Shown here one piece after another: positions 1-9,945 of a stretch of 64,000 bases of DNA. Positions within the stretch are counted from its first letter, which is position 1, and the number at the start of each line of letters is the position of its first letter. This DNA is from Symsagittifera roscoffensis. Lineage: Eukaryota > Xenacoelomorpha > Acoela > Convolutidae. Location of the stretch: contig NC_087066.1 in assembly GCF_963678635.1 (NCBI RefSeq), forward strand, positions 22,351,996-22,415,995, read 5' to 3'. The notes under the pieces were generated by a model. The model had not been told where the DNA came from. It made no database searches and worked only from the letters and a program-made list of their open reading frames with translations. Made by a program: the position numbers and the translations under genes.

Positions 1-1762
1 TTCCAAATTGGTCAAAATGGCTTTAGTAAACCGCCATAACTTTACAAAAAATGATCACAAGTGAAGTAGCTTTTTAAATTTAAGCTTAAGGGAACAATAG
101 TCATTGAATGATATAAAAAAACTTCGTCGAAAATGGCTAATTAAAAAGTCAAAATGTGTCTGAAGAAAAATAACCACCACCAATAAGCACAATTATTCCC
201 TTACTTTCGTTACAGAAGTCGGAGTAGTATTTTGACCAATAATTTTCTTCAAATCAAATCGGAATAACTCTGAGTGCTTCAAAATAATAATTTGCTTCAA
301 AATCGTATTTTGTGTTTACACTTTGATCCTTATATATATTAATATTTCAAAACTTACTCAAAATTGCTCAAAACATGGCAAACCAGTAATTTTCAAACTT
401 TCATAAACAATCGTTATTTTGTTGCGTGATAGTTTGTCACGCCATCGTAATTTGCGGTTACACTTTCATCGTAATAGGTTTTCGAAGCTTGCTTAAAATA
501 TTTCAGAACCTGGAATAATGGCAACTTTCGTAAGCCAATAAATTACCGGCAAGTTTGCTCAAATCTTTGGGCGAAGTTTTGGATATTCCTTTTGCCCTGT
601 TAACAATCTCAAATATTTTTGTGTTGGAATGTTTCAAAAAAACAAATTGAACTATTAGATATTCGTCATCTAACAGTTGAAATAAACTTATTAAATTAAA
701 ATTCAAGATTTGGAACAATTATAAAAATTGCTTTTCGCATGAATCTATAACGATTGATGATGGGAAAAGGTACTTGTACTTTTTAGATTGCTCTGATGCA
801 TGTGTGTGTATGTTCGAGTGCTACTTTTTATACTGACTATCGACTGGTCACTGCAATTAGACTACCAAACGAAAACAGTTAACTAATGAGCCGAACAAAA
901 ACTGGATTCAGTGACTTCTACGCAATTTTTTTTTCGCATTTTGTTTCAATCGTATTGCTAGAGATGAACATTGTTTTTATCAAAAGCTCTTGGAGTTCAT
1001 TCAATGTTTCAGCTCCATTGAATTGAGTAAATAAACCATGACAAAATTGTTTTGAGATGCCACCAAATTAGCGAATTTTCAATAAGTAAATGACTTGTTA
1101 CACTAGACTATAACAATTATTGTTTCGATTTTCCGCTTTCGAAAATTTTTTAAAATTTCTATACCATCTGAAAAAAATTTAAGTTCACTTTATAAAAATT
1201 ATTTTTCATTTTTGATCATTTTTGCAAAATTATGTGGGCTAGAAAGTTGTCAGCTTGGCGAATTGGGACAATGACTACTTTTCTATTTGTTTCTAATAAT
1301 TAATTGTTCAATAAACGCTCAAGCTCAAAAATTGTTTCCAACTAATTTGAAGCGAAATAATAGCGTGTTACTAGACACTAATGACATCATATGGTAATTT
1401 AAATAGCACGGTTTTAACATAAACATCAGAAAAGTTTTTTTTTCGTATAAAAAATTAATTTTTGCGGTAAAACTGAATTAATGTTAGATTTCAACGGTCT
1501 CTCAGAATAATCAAGGCTCTGCCTTAAAACGGTTCTGTTGTGATAGAATTACATTTTATTCCAATTTATCATATATTTTTTTCTTACACATTTATCATTT
1601 TGCTGAAACTTTTACTCGCAGATTTGCCAATAGTGTAAAAATGTTGATTTATTTCCAAAAACAACCGCCGTTCAATTAAATATAAGATTGTACAGTTTCA
1701 CGCAAACTTTTTTAAAAACGTTTCAACAATATAAAATTTTGTGTCTAGTGCAAACATCTGAT
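1..1762. other. AT-rich noncoding DNA
   Basis: No coding frame with exon-like composition, no splice-bounded open frame and no repeat array is visible here. Short open frames are AT-rich and lack exon-like composition. The stretch is probably intron or intergenic DNA upstream of the receptor exons that begin at 2584; earlier receptor exons were looked for and not found. Confidence 0.6.
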
Positions 1763-2131
1763 ATGTCAAATATCCGCTATGTCAAACATCCGAACTTATA
1801 TAATAATTGAGTATTAATATGACGTTAGAAATTCAAAAACAAGGCGAGCTCAATTATCAAATTCCAACTTAGCCGACTCTCGGTTTGAGGTCGACAATAA
1901 TTTTCATAAAGAGTTCTACCCTCTATTGGCAAGTTCGCAACACAATAGTGTGAGCGCGACGATCTGCCTTTATTTGACAAGTATAGCATCTGTTAAGCGA
2001 GCGGTAGAACTTGGATCTTTTCCCTACTTTTTAAAAACGGTCGGATGTTTGACCTAATGAAGCTGTTTCTTGGAAGTTTGCAGCACTTTCTGGTTTTTCG
2101 GATGGTTGACATTTCGGATATTTAAGCGGTA
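1763..2131. mobile_element. Foldback/MITE-like element candidate
   Basis: About 30 bp at 1765-1795 is the imperfect reverse complement of 2098-2125 (roughly 25 of 29 positions agree). A second inward copy of the subterminal motif CGGATGTTTGAC lies at 2042-2053. Inside, GTTCTACC near 1912 is matched by GGTAGAAC near 2002, so the arms are nested. No coding capacity is seen. This looks like a small non-autonomous foldback element. The exact ends and a target-site duplication could not be fixed by eye. Confidence 0.35.
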
Positions 2132-2583
2132 CTCTAAAATCTTGTAGAACCATTCAATAGAATTCACTCCAGTGATGAAACCAATTATCTAAAAATGGCC
2201 AAAAAGTTCTAAAAAAAGCAATTAGCATCGTCTGTTGTTTCAAAACATCAAATCAAACTTCTGCAAAGCAAAAGTTTATAATTCCAAAGCAACCGTGAGT
2301 TCACAAGTGCTTTTTCTAGCAGTTTGTAGATGAAAACTTTCGACTGATGGGTTGTGTTGTTTTTAAATTTGAAAATAATTTGGAGCATGAACAACAAACC
2401 GAAACTTTCATTGAACCACCAAAAATGGACAATGGCAAAAAAACTAAGTTAGTGTTTTTTTGCTATAATTTTTAACCAAATTTTGCAAAATTTGCAAAAA
2501 AAATAAGCGCGTTTCAGAAATCGCTTATTTCATTCACTCTAAAAACTAATTTTGTTCGTTTTTCTTCCTGTTTGTTTTTTCAG

Positions 2584-3939
2584 TTTTTCTGTTGTGTATG
2601 CTGACCCTGTTGGGCATACCCCGCAATCTGAGTTCCCAGCTGACACCGGGAGTGCGTTGTGAGGCCCGTCTGGACATCTACGACCAGCTGTTTGCTCTCT
2701 TAGGAATACCTGGAGTACTGGTCGTCATCTACTTTACCGCAAAGCTCCTCCAAGCTATGCATGAAAGGAAGAGAGGATCGCGAAAAGCATCTAAAGACAA
2801 CGTTGTTGTTTCATCGGTATGTGTAAACATCAAAATTTTGTCCAATTTTGAATCATGATTTTTGCTTAGCTTCAGCTTGGGAACCAAAACCTTTCTAAAC
2901 CTTCTAATTTTGAGCGAGTGAAGCAAGCGAGCAGGCTTATTATAGAAGGATAGGCGCAGAATATTACTAAACAAACTATGAACTTTTTTATTCAAGTCCT
3001 GAAAAATCAAAATGTTGTAAAATAAGTTTTTAATTTTTTCTAGCGCCGTCTTGGGAATAAAAAATTATTTAAAAAATTGAAATTGAAAAAAAGTTTGATT
3101 TTTTAAAATATTTTTTGTTGGTCATTTTTTGAAGAAAACTGTTTTCCAATACGTCTAATTTACTATGAAAATCGGAAACGTTCAAAATTTAATCTTTTTG
3201 GTCAGCTCTTTTTATCACACCACGCTCAAAAAAACTGAATTTTAATTTTTTTAAAGAAAACTTGTTTTTAGTTTTCTAAAGGCTATGGTCTGAACATTCT
3301 GTGCTACTTGCACAGTAACCGGCTATCCTTGTTTTATTGTGAATTTTGTTGTTTTTGTTCAAATTTTGGTTAAATTACCCTCACATTGCTTATTGAGCTT
3401 CCATTCTTATTGAAAACCCACATTTTCTTCTGCTGGAATTAATTAGAATCAATAAGTTTTTAGCATTATGACCCAACTTTTAAAATAACAAAAAGATCAG
3501 GTTTGGGCCGTGTTACAAAAAAAAAGACCCACAGTTTCAGCAGTGACACAAAAAAAATATTTTAAAAAACGAATCTGCATTGCTGCCTAATTTTTAAGGT
3601 GTCATGATTTAAATTCGATTATGGTTATTCACTGCACATACTTTTGATTTGCTTGAACTGTGGCGTTTTCGTTTTTCAAACTAAAGAGCTTTCATTCAGG
3701 TCACCCGAGCTCTGACCTTGGGATGTGTCGTATTCTCAATCAGCACAGTCGTGTCGTATCTCATGATTGTGTCGGGATTTATCGTCCGATACATCACAGG
3801 CACTAGGTTCGAGTCAGTTTTGATCTTCAGTGTCGGAAATGCTGCCAACTCACTCGGAGTCGCGACGCGAGGATGCATCTACCTTCTCATCAAGCAAATG
3901 AGACTGGCATTCATACGTGCAATCAAGTGCAAAGCATGA
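2584..3939 (+). CDS. Rhodopsin-like 7TM receptor, last two exons (partial)
   Basis: Two exons, 2584-2816 and 3700-3939, join in phase 0 across a GT-AG intron (donor GTATGT, acceptor TTCATTCAG). The first contains a hydrophobic span (LFALLGIPGVLVVIYF) followed by a basic loop (HERKRGSRKASKDN). This is the usual TM5-to-third-intracellular-loop arrangement. The second has two hydrophobic spans, the latter ending NAANSLGVATRGCIYLLI then a short basic tail and TGA, as in TM7 and helix 8 of class A receptors. The classical CWxP and NPxxY motifs are not intact, so the subfamily is unassigned. 5' exons are not visible in the window. Receptor assignment is inference from topology. Confidence 0.55.
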
Positions 3940-4469
3940 GTGTTTAAAAGGTTTTTCAAAGGAATTCAGAGTTTTGGTCTTTTTATTTGGTTTTGGAGTA
4001 TATTTGGTCTTCATACTCAACCTCGTAAAACCACTCGTTACACTAATTAATTGAAGCTCGTGTGAGGTGGGGGGGGGGAAGGAAAAAGAGCCCAAATTTT
4101 TTAAGTTCAATGTATCCAATTTCATATACGAAGTGACAGAAAGTATTTCCAGGGAAAAAACTTTTAAAATAAAAAGTCCTTTGAAGCAAACACCTGTCAA
4201 GCGCCCATGCAACTGCATTGAAATCATGATCAGATCGTTATCATTCTTTCCAAATACATTTGTCATTCATTCCTATTCGTTCTTTACCAATCAAAATAAA
4301 TCTTGCCCTAATAGTCTTTTTTTCTTTGGTTGTGAAATTTTGGTGCTATATTTGCCCAGCTATCTTAAAAGTTCTGTTCGGAAATTGCATATATGCTGTG
4401 CTTACAGATTGCAGTTTCGTACAATCTTTAATCAAACAAAAAAAAATAGCACCCGGGATAAAACTAGCA
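3940..4469. repeat. Downstream noncoding DNA with a dispersed repeat
   Basis: Around 3998-4095 a segment (TATTTGGTCTTCAT, then CCACTCGTTACAC, then a run of Gs and GGAAAAAGAGCC) recurs in diverged form at 59245-59340. It is therefore a dispersed repeat family with a poly(G) tract. The rest of this interval shows no gene. Open frames overlapping it in both strands lack exon-like composition. Confidence 0.5.
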
Positions 4470-4760
4470 CCCGGGGCGCGGTGGTAAAGTGGTTACGTCT
4501 CCACCTCTCAATCGAAAGGTCGGATGTTTGAGGCCCACCATGATCCGTGCTCGTTACTTGAGGGTGAAGCAACATTACCCAGCCCAGAAAAATAACCACA
4601 AAATTAGCATGTAGTTCTTAAACAGGGGCACAACAGCGCTGTACAGCTCTTGTGTTGGTCCTTTCCCCCGTGGATAAATGGTCTTAATGTTAATCTGCCG
4701 GGCCATAAGTGTCTTGATTAAGCGGCAGGGATATCAGCATTAACCGGCAAACTCAACAAA
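4470..4760 (+). mobile_element. tRNA-derived SINE
   Basis: Starting near 4474 a tRNA-like head is visible: an A-box-like stretch GTGGTAAAGTGGTTAC and, about 35 nt later, a B-box-like GGATGTTTGAGGCC, in the order and spacing of an internal RNA polymerase III promoter. The head is followed by an unrelated body to about 4760 with an internal inverted motif (CTGCCGGGCC near 4697, CGGCAGGG near 4722). The acceptor and T stems are degenerate, so this is a SINE rather than a working tRNA gene. The family is not recognised. Confidence 0.6.
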
Positions 4761-5115
4761 TGAAAATATCTGGCTCAAAGAAATTGGCTCAAAACACTAT
4801 TTCAGCTCAACACTGAAACAAATTGAAAATTTTTCCGACAATTTTTCCGCCTATTAAGCGCATTTTTCCGACTTGATAGAAGTTTTCTACAACAACCAAA
4901 AATTATGCATCGTTTTTTGCTCCTTCTGAATCACAGATAAATTTTTAAGTGCTGCCTCAAAACGGTTGTTTTCAAATTTTCAACTTTTTTGCCCTGCTCA
5001 TTCATATATTTTTTATAAGAAAATTGTAGATTCACCTGAAAAGTGCTTTTGGGGAGCAGGAGTTGGCTCAAAATGTATGAGGAGCTGATCTTCGAAAAGC
5101 AACAATAGCTATAGC
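4761..5115. other. Noncoding spacer left of element A
   Basis: AT-rich DNA without a supported gene. It ends with CGACT (5116-5120), the left copy of element A's target-site duplication. Confidence 0.5.
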
Positions 5116-5120
5116 CGACT
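5116..5120. repeat. Target-site duplication of element A, left copy
   Basis: CGACT immediately left of the LTR; the identical pentamer follows the other LTR at 11806-11810. A 5-bp duplication is typical of gypsy/retroviral integrases. Confidence 0.85.
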
Positions 5121-5793
5121 ATTACGCTAGCAAAACTATATACGTCGGACAAAACGCTTGCTAGGAATAAAAGGTCCTTTCTACTTTCTACCTTAGAAAG
5201 TAAATCTAAAATTCGCTGAGAAATATTTTATTAGAAAAGAAGTTAGTATGAATTTACAGCAAGTTGCCTTTTGACTCAATATCTATTTTAACGGTGAGAT
5301 TAGAGATATTTTTACTGAGAGTAGATATTATTTTAGAGGTTGGTTGGGGTGTTAGAAGAGAGTGGTGTTGGTGTTAGAAGAGATATTGTTGGGATATTAG
5401 AGAGGGAGGTTGTGGTGTTAGAAGAGATATTGTTGGGTATGAATTCCCGTAGTTTTGAGCTTCTATTTATACTCAGATGGGGAAATCACGCCACTTTTCG
5501 TATCAAATGAGAAGTTACTTCTTAACTTCGTATTCTTTATTCGTACATTCGTATTTTACGAGAAGAAGGTTTCGTATGCTCGTATTTTACGAGAGGAATC
5601 GTTAATTTTCGCATTGAAAGAGAATAGTCGTTTCAATTCTCAATGCTTAAAACGTTATGTGAATTATTCCAATAGCATTTCCCTTCCTTTTGCAAGGGAA
5701 TAAAAACATATTTCTTTTGTGGTGGCGGCGGCGTCACATTTTGTGAACGCAATAAAATAATTCATGTTTCTGTTTCTATTTGAAATCAGAACA
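5121..5793 (-). repeat. Element A 3' LTR
   Basis: 673-bp LTR, closely matching 11178-11805 and 16208-16880. On the minus strand it carries a cluster of TACGAA/CTCGTAAAATACG motifs (U3), then a TATA box TATAAATAG (5463-5471), and further on AATAAA (5227-5232). It contains a tandemly repeated block around TTAGAAGAGATATTGTTGGG near 5365-5440 that is one unit shorter in the 11178 copy. Confidence 0.85.
5463..5471 (-). promoter_or_regulatory. TATA box in LTR
   Basis: TATAAATAG on the minus strand, preserved in all three LTR copies (also 11475-11483 and 16550-16558), followed downstream by a plausible R region and AATAAA. It is likely the LTR core promoter; the 11475 copy would start the genomic transcript. 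Confidence 0.6.
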
Positions 5794-6312
5794 TATCCAT
5801 CTTCCTATTTGGAGAGGAAAAAAAACTAAAACTTTCATTTTTTATTACTTTCACTTGAATAATGGGGTAAATGTTGATCGATCGAAGCTTTTTCTTTCAA
5901 TCTCATAAAGTTGGTTCAATAGTTTGTTGGTATTACAGGTAGCAGATGTTTTTGAACAACTGATACTTTGAGATATAAATACATCAGTTTTATTTATAAA
6001 TCAAAATAGAGTTTACACAACCAAGGGATTTAACTATAAAATTAAATACATCAAAATTATTTGTTTCTCAAAAGTTTGAAGGTTATCTTTATTCCTTGAA
6101 CATTCTTTTTCCGAAGTCTCCTTTTTGTCCTGAAGTATGTCAAGTGGATGTCCATACGTGTAATAAGGGGAGGACTGGTTCATACAAAGGGGGTATTTTT
6201 TGTGTTTTTTGTTTTTTATAAAAGTCAAAATTGTTGAGAAAGGAAATTAATAGCTATACTACATAGCTATATAAAACGAAAGAATAAATGTTTAAAAGAA
6301 AGGATAAATTTT
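5794..6312 (-). other. 3' untranslated region of element A
   Basis: Between the last minus-strand ORF and the 3' LTR. It holds the polypurine tract next to the LTR (5794-5808 region). An open frame at 6034-6228 on the minus strand lacks an initial ATG and is not supported as a gene. Confidence 0.5.
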
Positions 6313-6534
6313 TTACAATTTTCCTTCCAACCGGGCTATAAGTTGGTGATTTTTTGTTTTCAAATAGTAGATTTGCTTTTTCAGCTCCCGGATTTGATGC
6401 GTTTCATGGATATGACTGCGCTGAATTTGTTCAGTATAGTCATCTAACTGGGGGGTTTGTAATTTTGCTGTCAGATATTTTGCTGGGACATAGATTTTTT
6501 GATATTCATGAAGGGAATTAGTTATGGAGTACAT
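6313..6534 (-). CDS. Element A small coiled-coil ORF (73 aa)
   Basis: Starts at an ATG that overlaps the end of the preceding 63-aa frame by 13 nt, in another frame. Residues from about 38 onward are charged with heptad-like leucine/isoleucine spacing (HQIRELKKQIYYLKTKNHQL), suggesting a short coiled coil. No family recognised. Its position as last ORF before the 3' LTR and the chain of overlaps suggest translation from the same mRNA as the frames before it. It could also be the C-terminal part of a larger decayed protein spread over the three overlapping frames. Confidence 0.45.
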   Translation of the reverse strand: MYSITNSLHEYQKIYVPAKYLTAKLQTPQLDDYTEQIQRSHIHETHQIRELKKQIYYLKTKNHQLIARLEGKL

Positions 6535-6713
6535 TTTTTTATAGGGTGATAGGCTTCTAATTTAAAACGATTGATTAATGGATTCAAAGCATAATTGAGA
6601 TCCATATCGAAGCCGGGATTGCTGTTAGAATTTATGTATCGTTCCCTTTCTAACTGAATATGTATTTTAGTATTTAATTCAGTGGGGTGTAAGGGCTGTC
6701 GCCTAATGGTCAT
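6522..6713 (-). CDS. Element A small ORF (63 aa)
   Basis: The ATG overlaps the stop of the upstream open frame as ATGA (6710-6713). The pattern NTKIHIQLERE, then LNYALNPLINRFKLEAY, resembles in spacing and residues a part of element B's last ORF (around NTHIDIERN, then PLTARQFTYVGYKK). The two may be homologous, with A's version broken into pieces. This similarity was judged by eye and is weak. Function unknown. Confidence 0.45.
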   Translation of the reverse strand: MTIRRQPLHPTELNTKIHIQLERERYINSNSNPGFDMDLNYALNPLINRFKLEAYHPIKKCTP

Positions 6714-7069
6714 TGGATATGAGAAGTTGATACCGGCGTATTTGCCGTTAGTATCTTATATGGTCTTACAATCTGGGTCGGTTTTTTAGTTTTGGAATTC
6801 GAGGGAACCAGGGGTATTTTGAAATCAGGGGGTGAATTTTTTAGGGGTGGTGGCTTTGATGCTGTAGTTATTGGAACAGCTGAATTGGTTTGAAGTAGTG
6901 GCTAAACGAAGGATCGTGTTGAGGTTGGTTTTGCAGTGGGTGTTGTAGTAGTAGAAACAGTTGGTTGTGGAGTGAGTGCTGAAATCTGCGAGTCCAGTGG
7001 ATCAGTTGGTGGCAGGAGTGAGAGAAGGTCCTCAAAATCTCTCAAGTCGTCATCAAGTGATGCGTCCAT
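6710..7069 (-). pseudogene. Element A post-env frame with one in-frame TAG
   Basis: An ATG at 7069, 42 bp after the env stop, opens a frame that reads 55 codons to a TAG (6902-6904) and then stays open for a further 63 codons to TGA (6710-6712). The N-terminal part is acidic (DDDLRDFEDLL). The rest is Pro/Thr/Ser-rich, like the N-terminal third of element B's post-env ORF (34215-36020), which also follows env directly. Most simply this is the decayed or split counterpart of that ORF. Confidence 0.5.
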
Positions 7070-7111
7070 AGTTGAATCAGTTGGTATATCCTAGAACAGT
7101 AGAATTTTTTA

Positions 7112-9151
7112 TTAGACTGGGTTTGTTGGGTAATCCAAGTTTTGAGTTCTTCTCTCAAAACTTGTTAATTGGATGTGAGGATACATGCGATCCTGGTTTA
7201 TTTTATCAATTTCCTCTAAAAGAGGAGCTTGTTTTTTTTTATCACAATCTTGTTCTATTTTTTCAGTTTGCTCATCTTGAGTGAAAATTGAGGTCACTAT
7301 GGAAGTGAAAAGTATATTATATGAAGCGGCAAGCAATACTTTGCCAAAGTGTAGTGAGCGGCCGGTGATTTTGTGAATATGCATAGCCTTTATTATGAAT
7401 ACTAGGCAATCTAGTATGAATTTCACAAATAGAAAAGAGGCGAAGACTATTCCGCATTTTTCTAAATACTGTTGTACTTTCCCGAATATACGGGTGTATT
7501 CGTTTTTCCATAAGTTTGGAGAGATGAGATAGTCCAAATAGATTGTTTGGGAAGAGCCTAGTGGGCTATATGAGTCCGTGAAAAGAAATTTTTTAGCATT
7601 TAGAAAAGACCTGGATACTTTTTGCAGTATTCCTTTCATCTCTGATTTATCGGAAATCATATTCCAGAATTTTTGCATTTGAGCATAAGTGTAGATTGAA
7701 GCGCCTTGGCTAGAGGCTAAAGAATGCTTAATCTTTTGAACTATCTCTTTTGGTTTAAATAGATATGGTCCTGTAACCCTTGTAATTTGAGGGGTTAACT
7801 CAATCCAGGACTTATCATCATCAACATCTAGTTGAAAGAGATTTGAATGTTTGTCAGAGCAGTCTTGTAGATCTGCCGACTGAAAAGTTTGTCGCGTAAT
7901 TGGATCGACAAATCGAACATTTTCCTTATACATAATGGGAATGCGATTATAGCATTCATCCATTAATTGCAAAGGTGAATAAAATTTCGGACAATGGTAG
8001 AGCCAGGCAACGTTGCCATTGGTCTCTAAGAACATAGAGCGGTTCTGAGTTAAAATAGAGCCAGCCAAACGTGGGCTTTCAAGTGAAAGCATTAAAGTAT
8101 TTAATATTGAGGAGCGTTCTAGCTCACATTGATTTTGCAGAAGGGCTAACTCGGCCGTTCTGAGCATGTAGAAGCTATAAAAAAGAATATAGTCCAATTT
8201 GGTTCCTATATGAGCTTCGTAGTCAATTTGATGAGTTGAAAATTGGAGTGGCGGCGAATCATCACTTAATGTGAGAAAAGTAGAATTTGGTTGGCCGGCA
8301 TTATGAATAGTTCCCGTTTCTGGGGTTGGTTTAACTTGGATTCCAGTATCCATATTGAAACCGTCAGTGTATGCAATAAAAAGTGAAACATATGAAGTTG
8401 GATACACTATTCTGGGATGACCACAAAGAGATTGCGGTTTATTCGTCACCTGTAGCATAAATTTTTGAGAATCCCTTGTATGGGTAGAATGAATAGACGG
8501 GCTAGAATCGCCTTTAATTATATAGTATGATTCTTCGTTTTGAATCATTTTAGCCGGAAATCTGTTTAAAACTGTGAAAATGCAATTGTTGGGTTCTTCC
8601 CAAGTATAAGCAAAAGCGTCTAAGGATGTTGTTTCACATCCATTTCTAGACACTGGACAGGGCAAAGGAATGTTTTGCCAATTATTGACTGTTCCATCTT
8701 TGAGGTTAACAGTCAGAGTTACATTTTGCATGTAAGTTTCAAAAGTGTCTAATTTAATCCAAGAACGGCCATCACATTCGTTATGATGTTTGCCGTCAAC
8801 TTTGCCAGCATGGGCATTAGTTACTGTTTTAACATTAAATTTGAAAGGAATATTTCCAATACTAGCATAGCTTAGATTAAGATAGCCTCTGTCGGCGGCC
8901 GATTTACATTGATCGGCAGATAAATGGAGATCAGTAGTGATCATATTTTGTCGAGCGTCGATACCACTCGAATCAAAAGAATCGCAGAACCAACGCATTG
9001 ATTGGTGTGTGATTCGACACATTGTCGCATTTACTTTTGTGCGATAATGTCTCTGATATAGAGTAACATAAGCATGGGTTACTTTAATATTTTCTGGTTG
9101 GACTTTACAAGGTGCTACTTTATTTAGAGAGAACATTTTGTTAGAAGTCAT
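7112..9151 (-). CDS. env: Element A envelope-like glycoprotein (679 aa)
   Basis: Starts at the ATG at 9151, which shares its A with the stop of the preceding ORF (TAATG). It is homologous along most of its length to the env-like frame of element B (31600-34218): shared blocks include CELER (before the middle), the NRS-F-L-E motif and the CYNRIPI/FVDPITRQ region. A membrane span lies at about residues 566-588, a second hydrophobic stretch at about 604-623, then a charged cytoplasmic tail. It has no signal peptide of its own; a signal-like segment lies in the upstream ORF in another frame, so the N-terminus may be joined by splicing or frameshifting, or be broken. The motif pattern resembles glycoproteins of the Jingchuvirales (chuviruses) found in other animal retroelements. 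That link is from memory and needs a profile search. Presumed role: membrane fusion/entry glycoprotein. Confidence 0.8.
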   Translation of the reverse strand: MTSNKMFSLNKVAPCKVQPENIKVTHAYVTLYQRHYRTKVNATMCRITHQSMRWFCDSFDSSGIDARQNMITTDLHLSADQCKSAADRGYLNLSYASIGNIPFKFNVKTVTNAHAGKVDGKHHNECDGRSWIKLDTFETYMQNVTLTVNLKDGTVNNWQNIPLPCPVSRNGCETTSLDAFAYTWEEPNNCIFTVLNRFPAKMIQNEESYYIIKGDSSPSIHSTHTRDSQKFMLQVTNKPQSLCGHPRIVYPTSYVSLFIAYTDGFNMDTGIQVKPTPETGTIHNAGQPNSTFLTLSDDSPPLQFSTHQIDYEAHIGTKLDYILFYSFYMLRTAELALLQNQCELERSSILNTLMLSLESPRLAGSILTQNRSMFLETNGNVAWLYHCPKFYSPLQLMDECYNRIPIMYKENVRFVDPITRQTFQSADLQDCSDKHSNLFQLDVDDDKSWIELTPQITRVTGPYLFKPKEIVQKIKHSLASSQGASIYTYAQMQKFWNMISDKSEMKGILQKVSRSFLNAKKFLFTDSYSPLGSSQTIYLDYLISPNLWKNEYTRIFGKVQQYLEKCGIVFASFLFVKFILDCLVFIIKAMHIHKITGRSLHFGKVLLAASYNILFTSIVTSIFTQDEQTEKIEQDCDKKKQAPLLEEIDKINQDRMYPHIQLTSFERRTQNLDYPTNPV

Positions 9152-9420
9152 TAGTTAACAATCATAATGAGCAACCCGAAGATTATTTGCAGTATTTGCA
9201 TTAAATTGTTTTTCGGATCAAATGCTGAGGTTTGATTCGAAAGTATTATTAGAGTTAAAAGACCAACCAAATAAATTTTTTGCAAATTTATTTTTTGGTG
9301 GTGAATGATAGCAAAAGAATTTTTAAAAGTACTCACTTTAAGCATTTCCTCGAGAGTGGTTAGAACATGATCTTGGTCCATTAGTTCACCTTCCTCTAGT
9401 TCACTATTTGGATTTGTCAT
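9151..9420 (-). CDS. Element A signal/transmembrane ORF upstream of env (89 aa)
   Basis: ATG at 9420. Acidic N-terminus (ELEEGELMDQD), then a hydrophobic signal-like span (IYLVGLLTLIILSNQTSA) with a plausible cleavage after Ala, then a second hydrophobic span near the C-terminus. The stop overlaps the env ATG (TAATG). A strong splice-donor match (AAA then GTGAGT, at 9331-9336 on this strand) lies inside. The SNQ motif after the hydrophobic span also occurs right after element B's env signal peptide. The ORF may therefore be the detached env N-terminus, or a leader peptide coupled to env translation. Confidence 0.55.
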   Translation of the reverse strand: MTNPNSELEEGELMDQDHVLTTLEEMLKVSTFKNSFAIIHHQKINLQKIYLVGLLTLIILSNQTSAFDPKNNLMQILQIIFGLLIMIVN

Positions 9421-9945
9421 TTTGTGGATTTTTTGTGATGGGAAATTTGAGTTAGATTTCAATTTTTGTTGAGGAATTTAGCAGATTTATTTTTGGAGAG
9501 AGAGGAGGTTTTGAATGCAAGATGTGGAATTGAGCAAGAATGAAAACAACTGTATATCAGTTAGTTTTTAAAGGCTGTTTTTGCTTTTTTGCAAATCTAA
9601 GCTCTGATTGGTCGTTTTTATTCGGCGTCTTTCGGAAGTGACTCTTTTTAAGTCGTAATTCCTTCGCCATTCGTTTTGTAATGTTGTGGTTTTTTTCCAC
9701 TCTGGTTTGCTGTCGTGGTTTTTCCACTTAGTTTTGATTTGTTGAAATCTAGCAGTGAAATAATTTTTATTCGTTTATGCTGATGTTAATTTTTAACAAC
9801 TGCAATCCCCTTCCCTATTGGAGGAGGAAAATGAAAACGAAACATCTCTTCATAAATGAGGACTAAAAGCAACATCATTTGTTTGCTTTCCGTTCAGTTT
9901 TAACTATCTGTATTTTATCCTCAAAAAAAATTTTCTTCGTCCAAA
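9421..9945. promoter_or_regulatory. Divergent intergenic region between env leader ORF and antisense gene
   Basis: About 525 bp separates the minus-strand ORF (start 9420) from the plus-strand gene (start 9946), so any promoter here would be bidirectional. It contains two short inverted motifs GTGG-T-run-CCAC (9686-9700 and 9715-9727); TGTGGTTT resembles Runx-type sites. No clear TATA box is placed with confidence. The copy at 14451-14975 preserves these motifs except for small changes. Confidence 0.35.

Noticed and set aside
4474..4545. tRNA gene
   Set aside because: A- and B-box-like words are present but stems are degenerate and the unit continues into a SINE body.
5455..5703. 82-aa open frame in the LTR, repeated in all LTR copies
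   Set aside because: It begins at TTG, lies over U3 and the TATA box on the opposite strand, and its conservation is explained by LTR identity.
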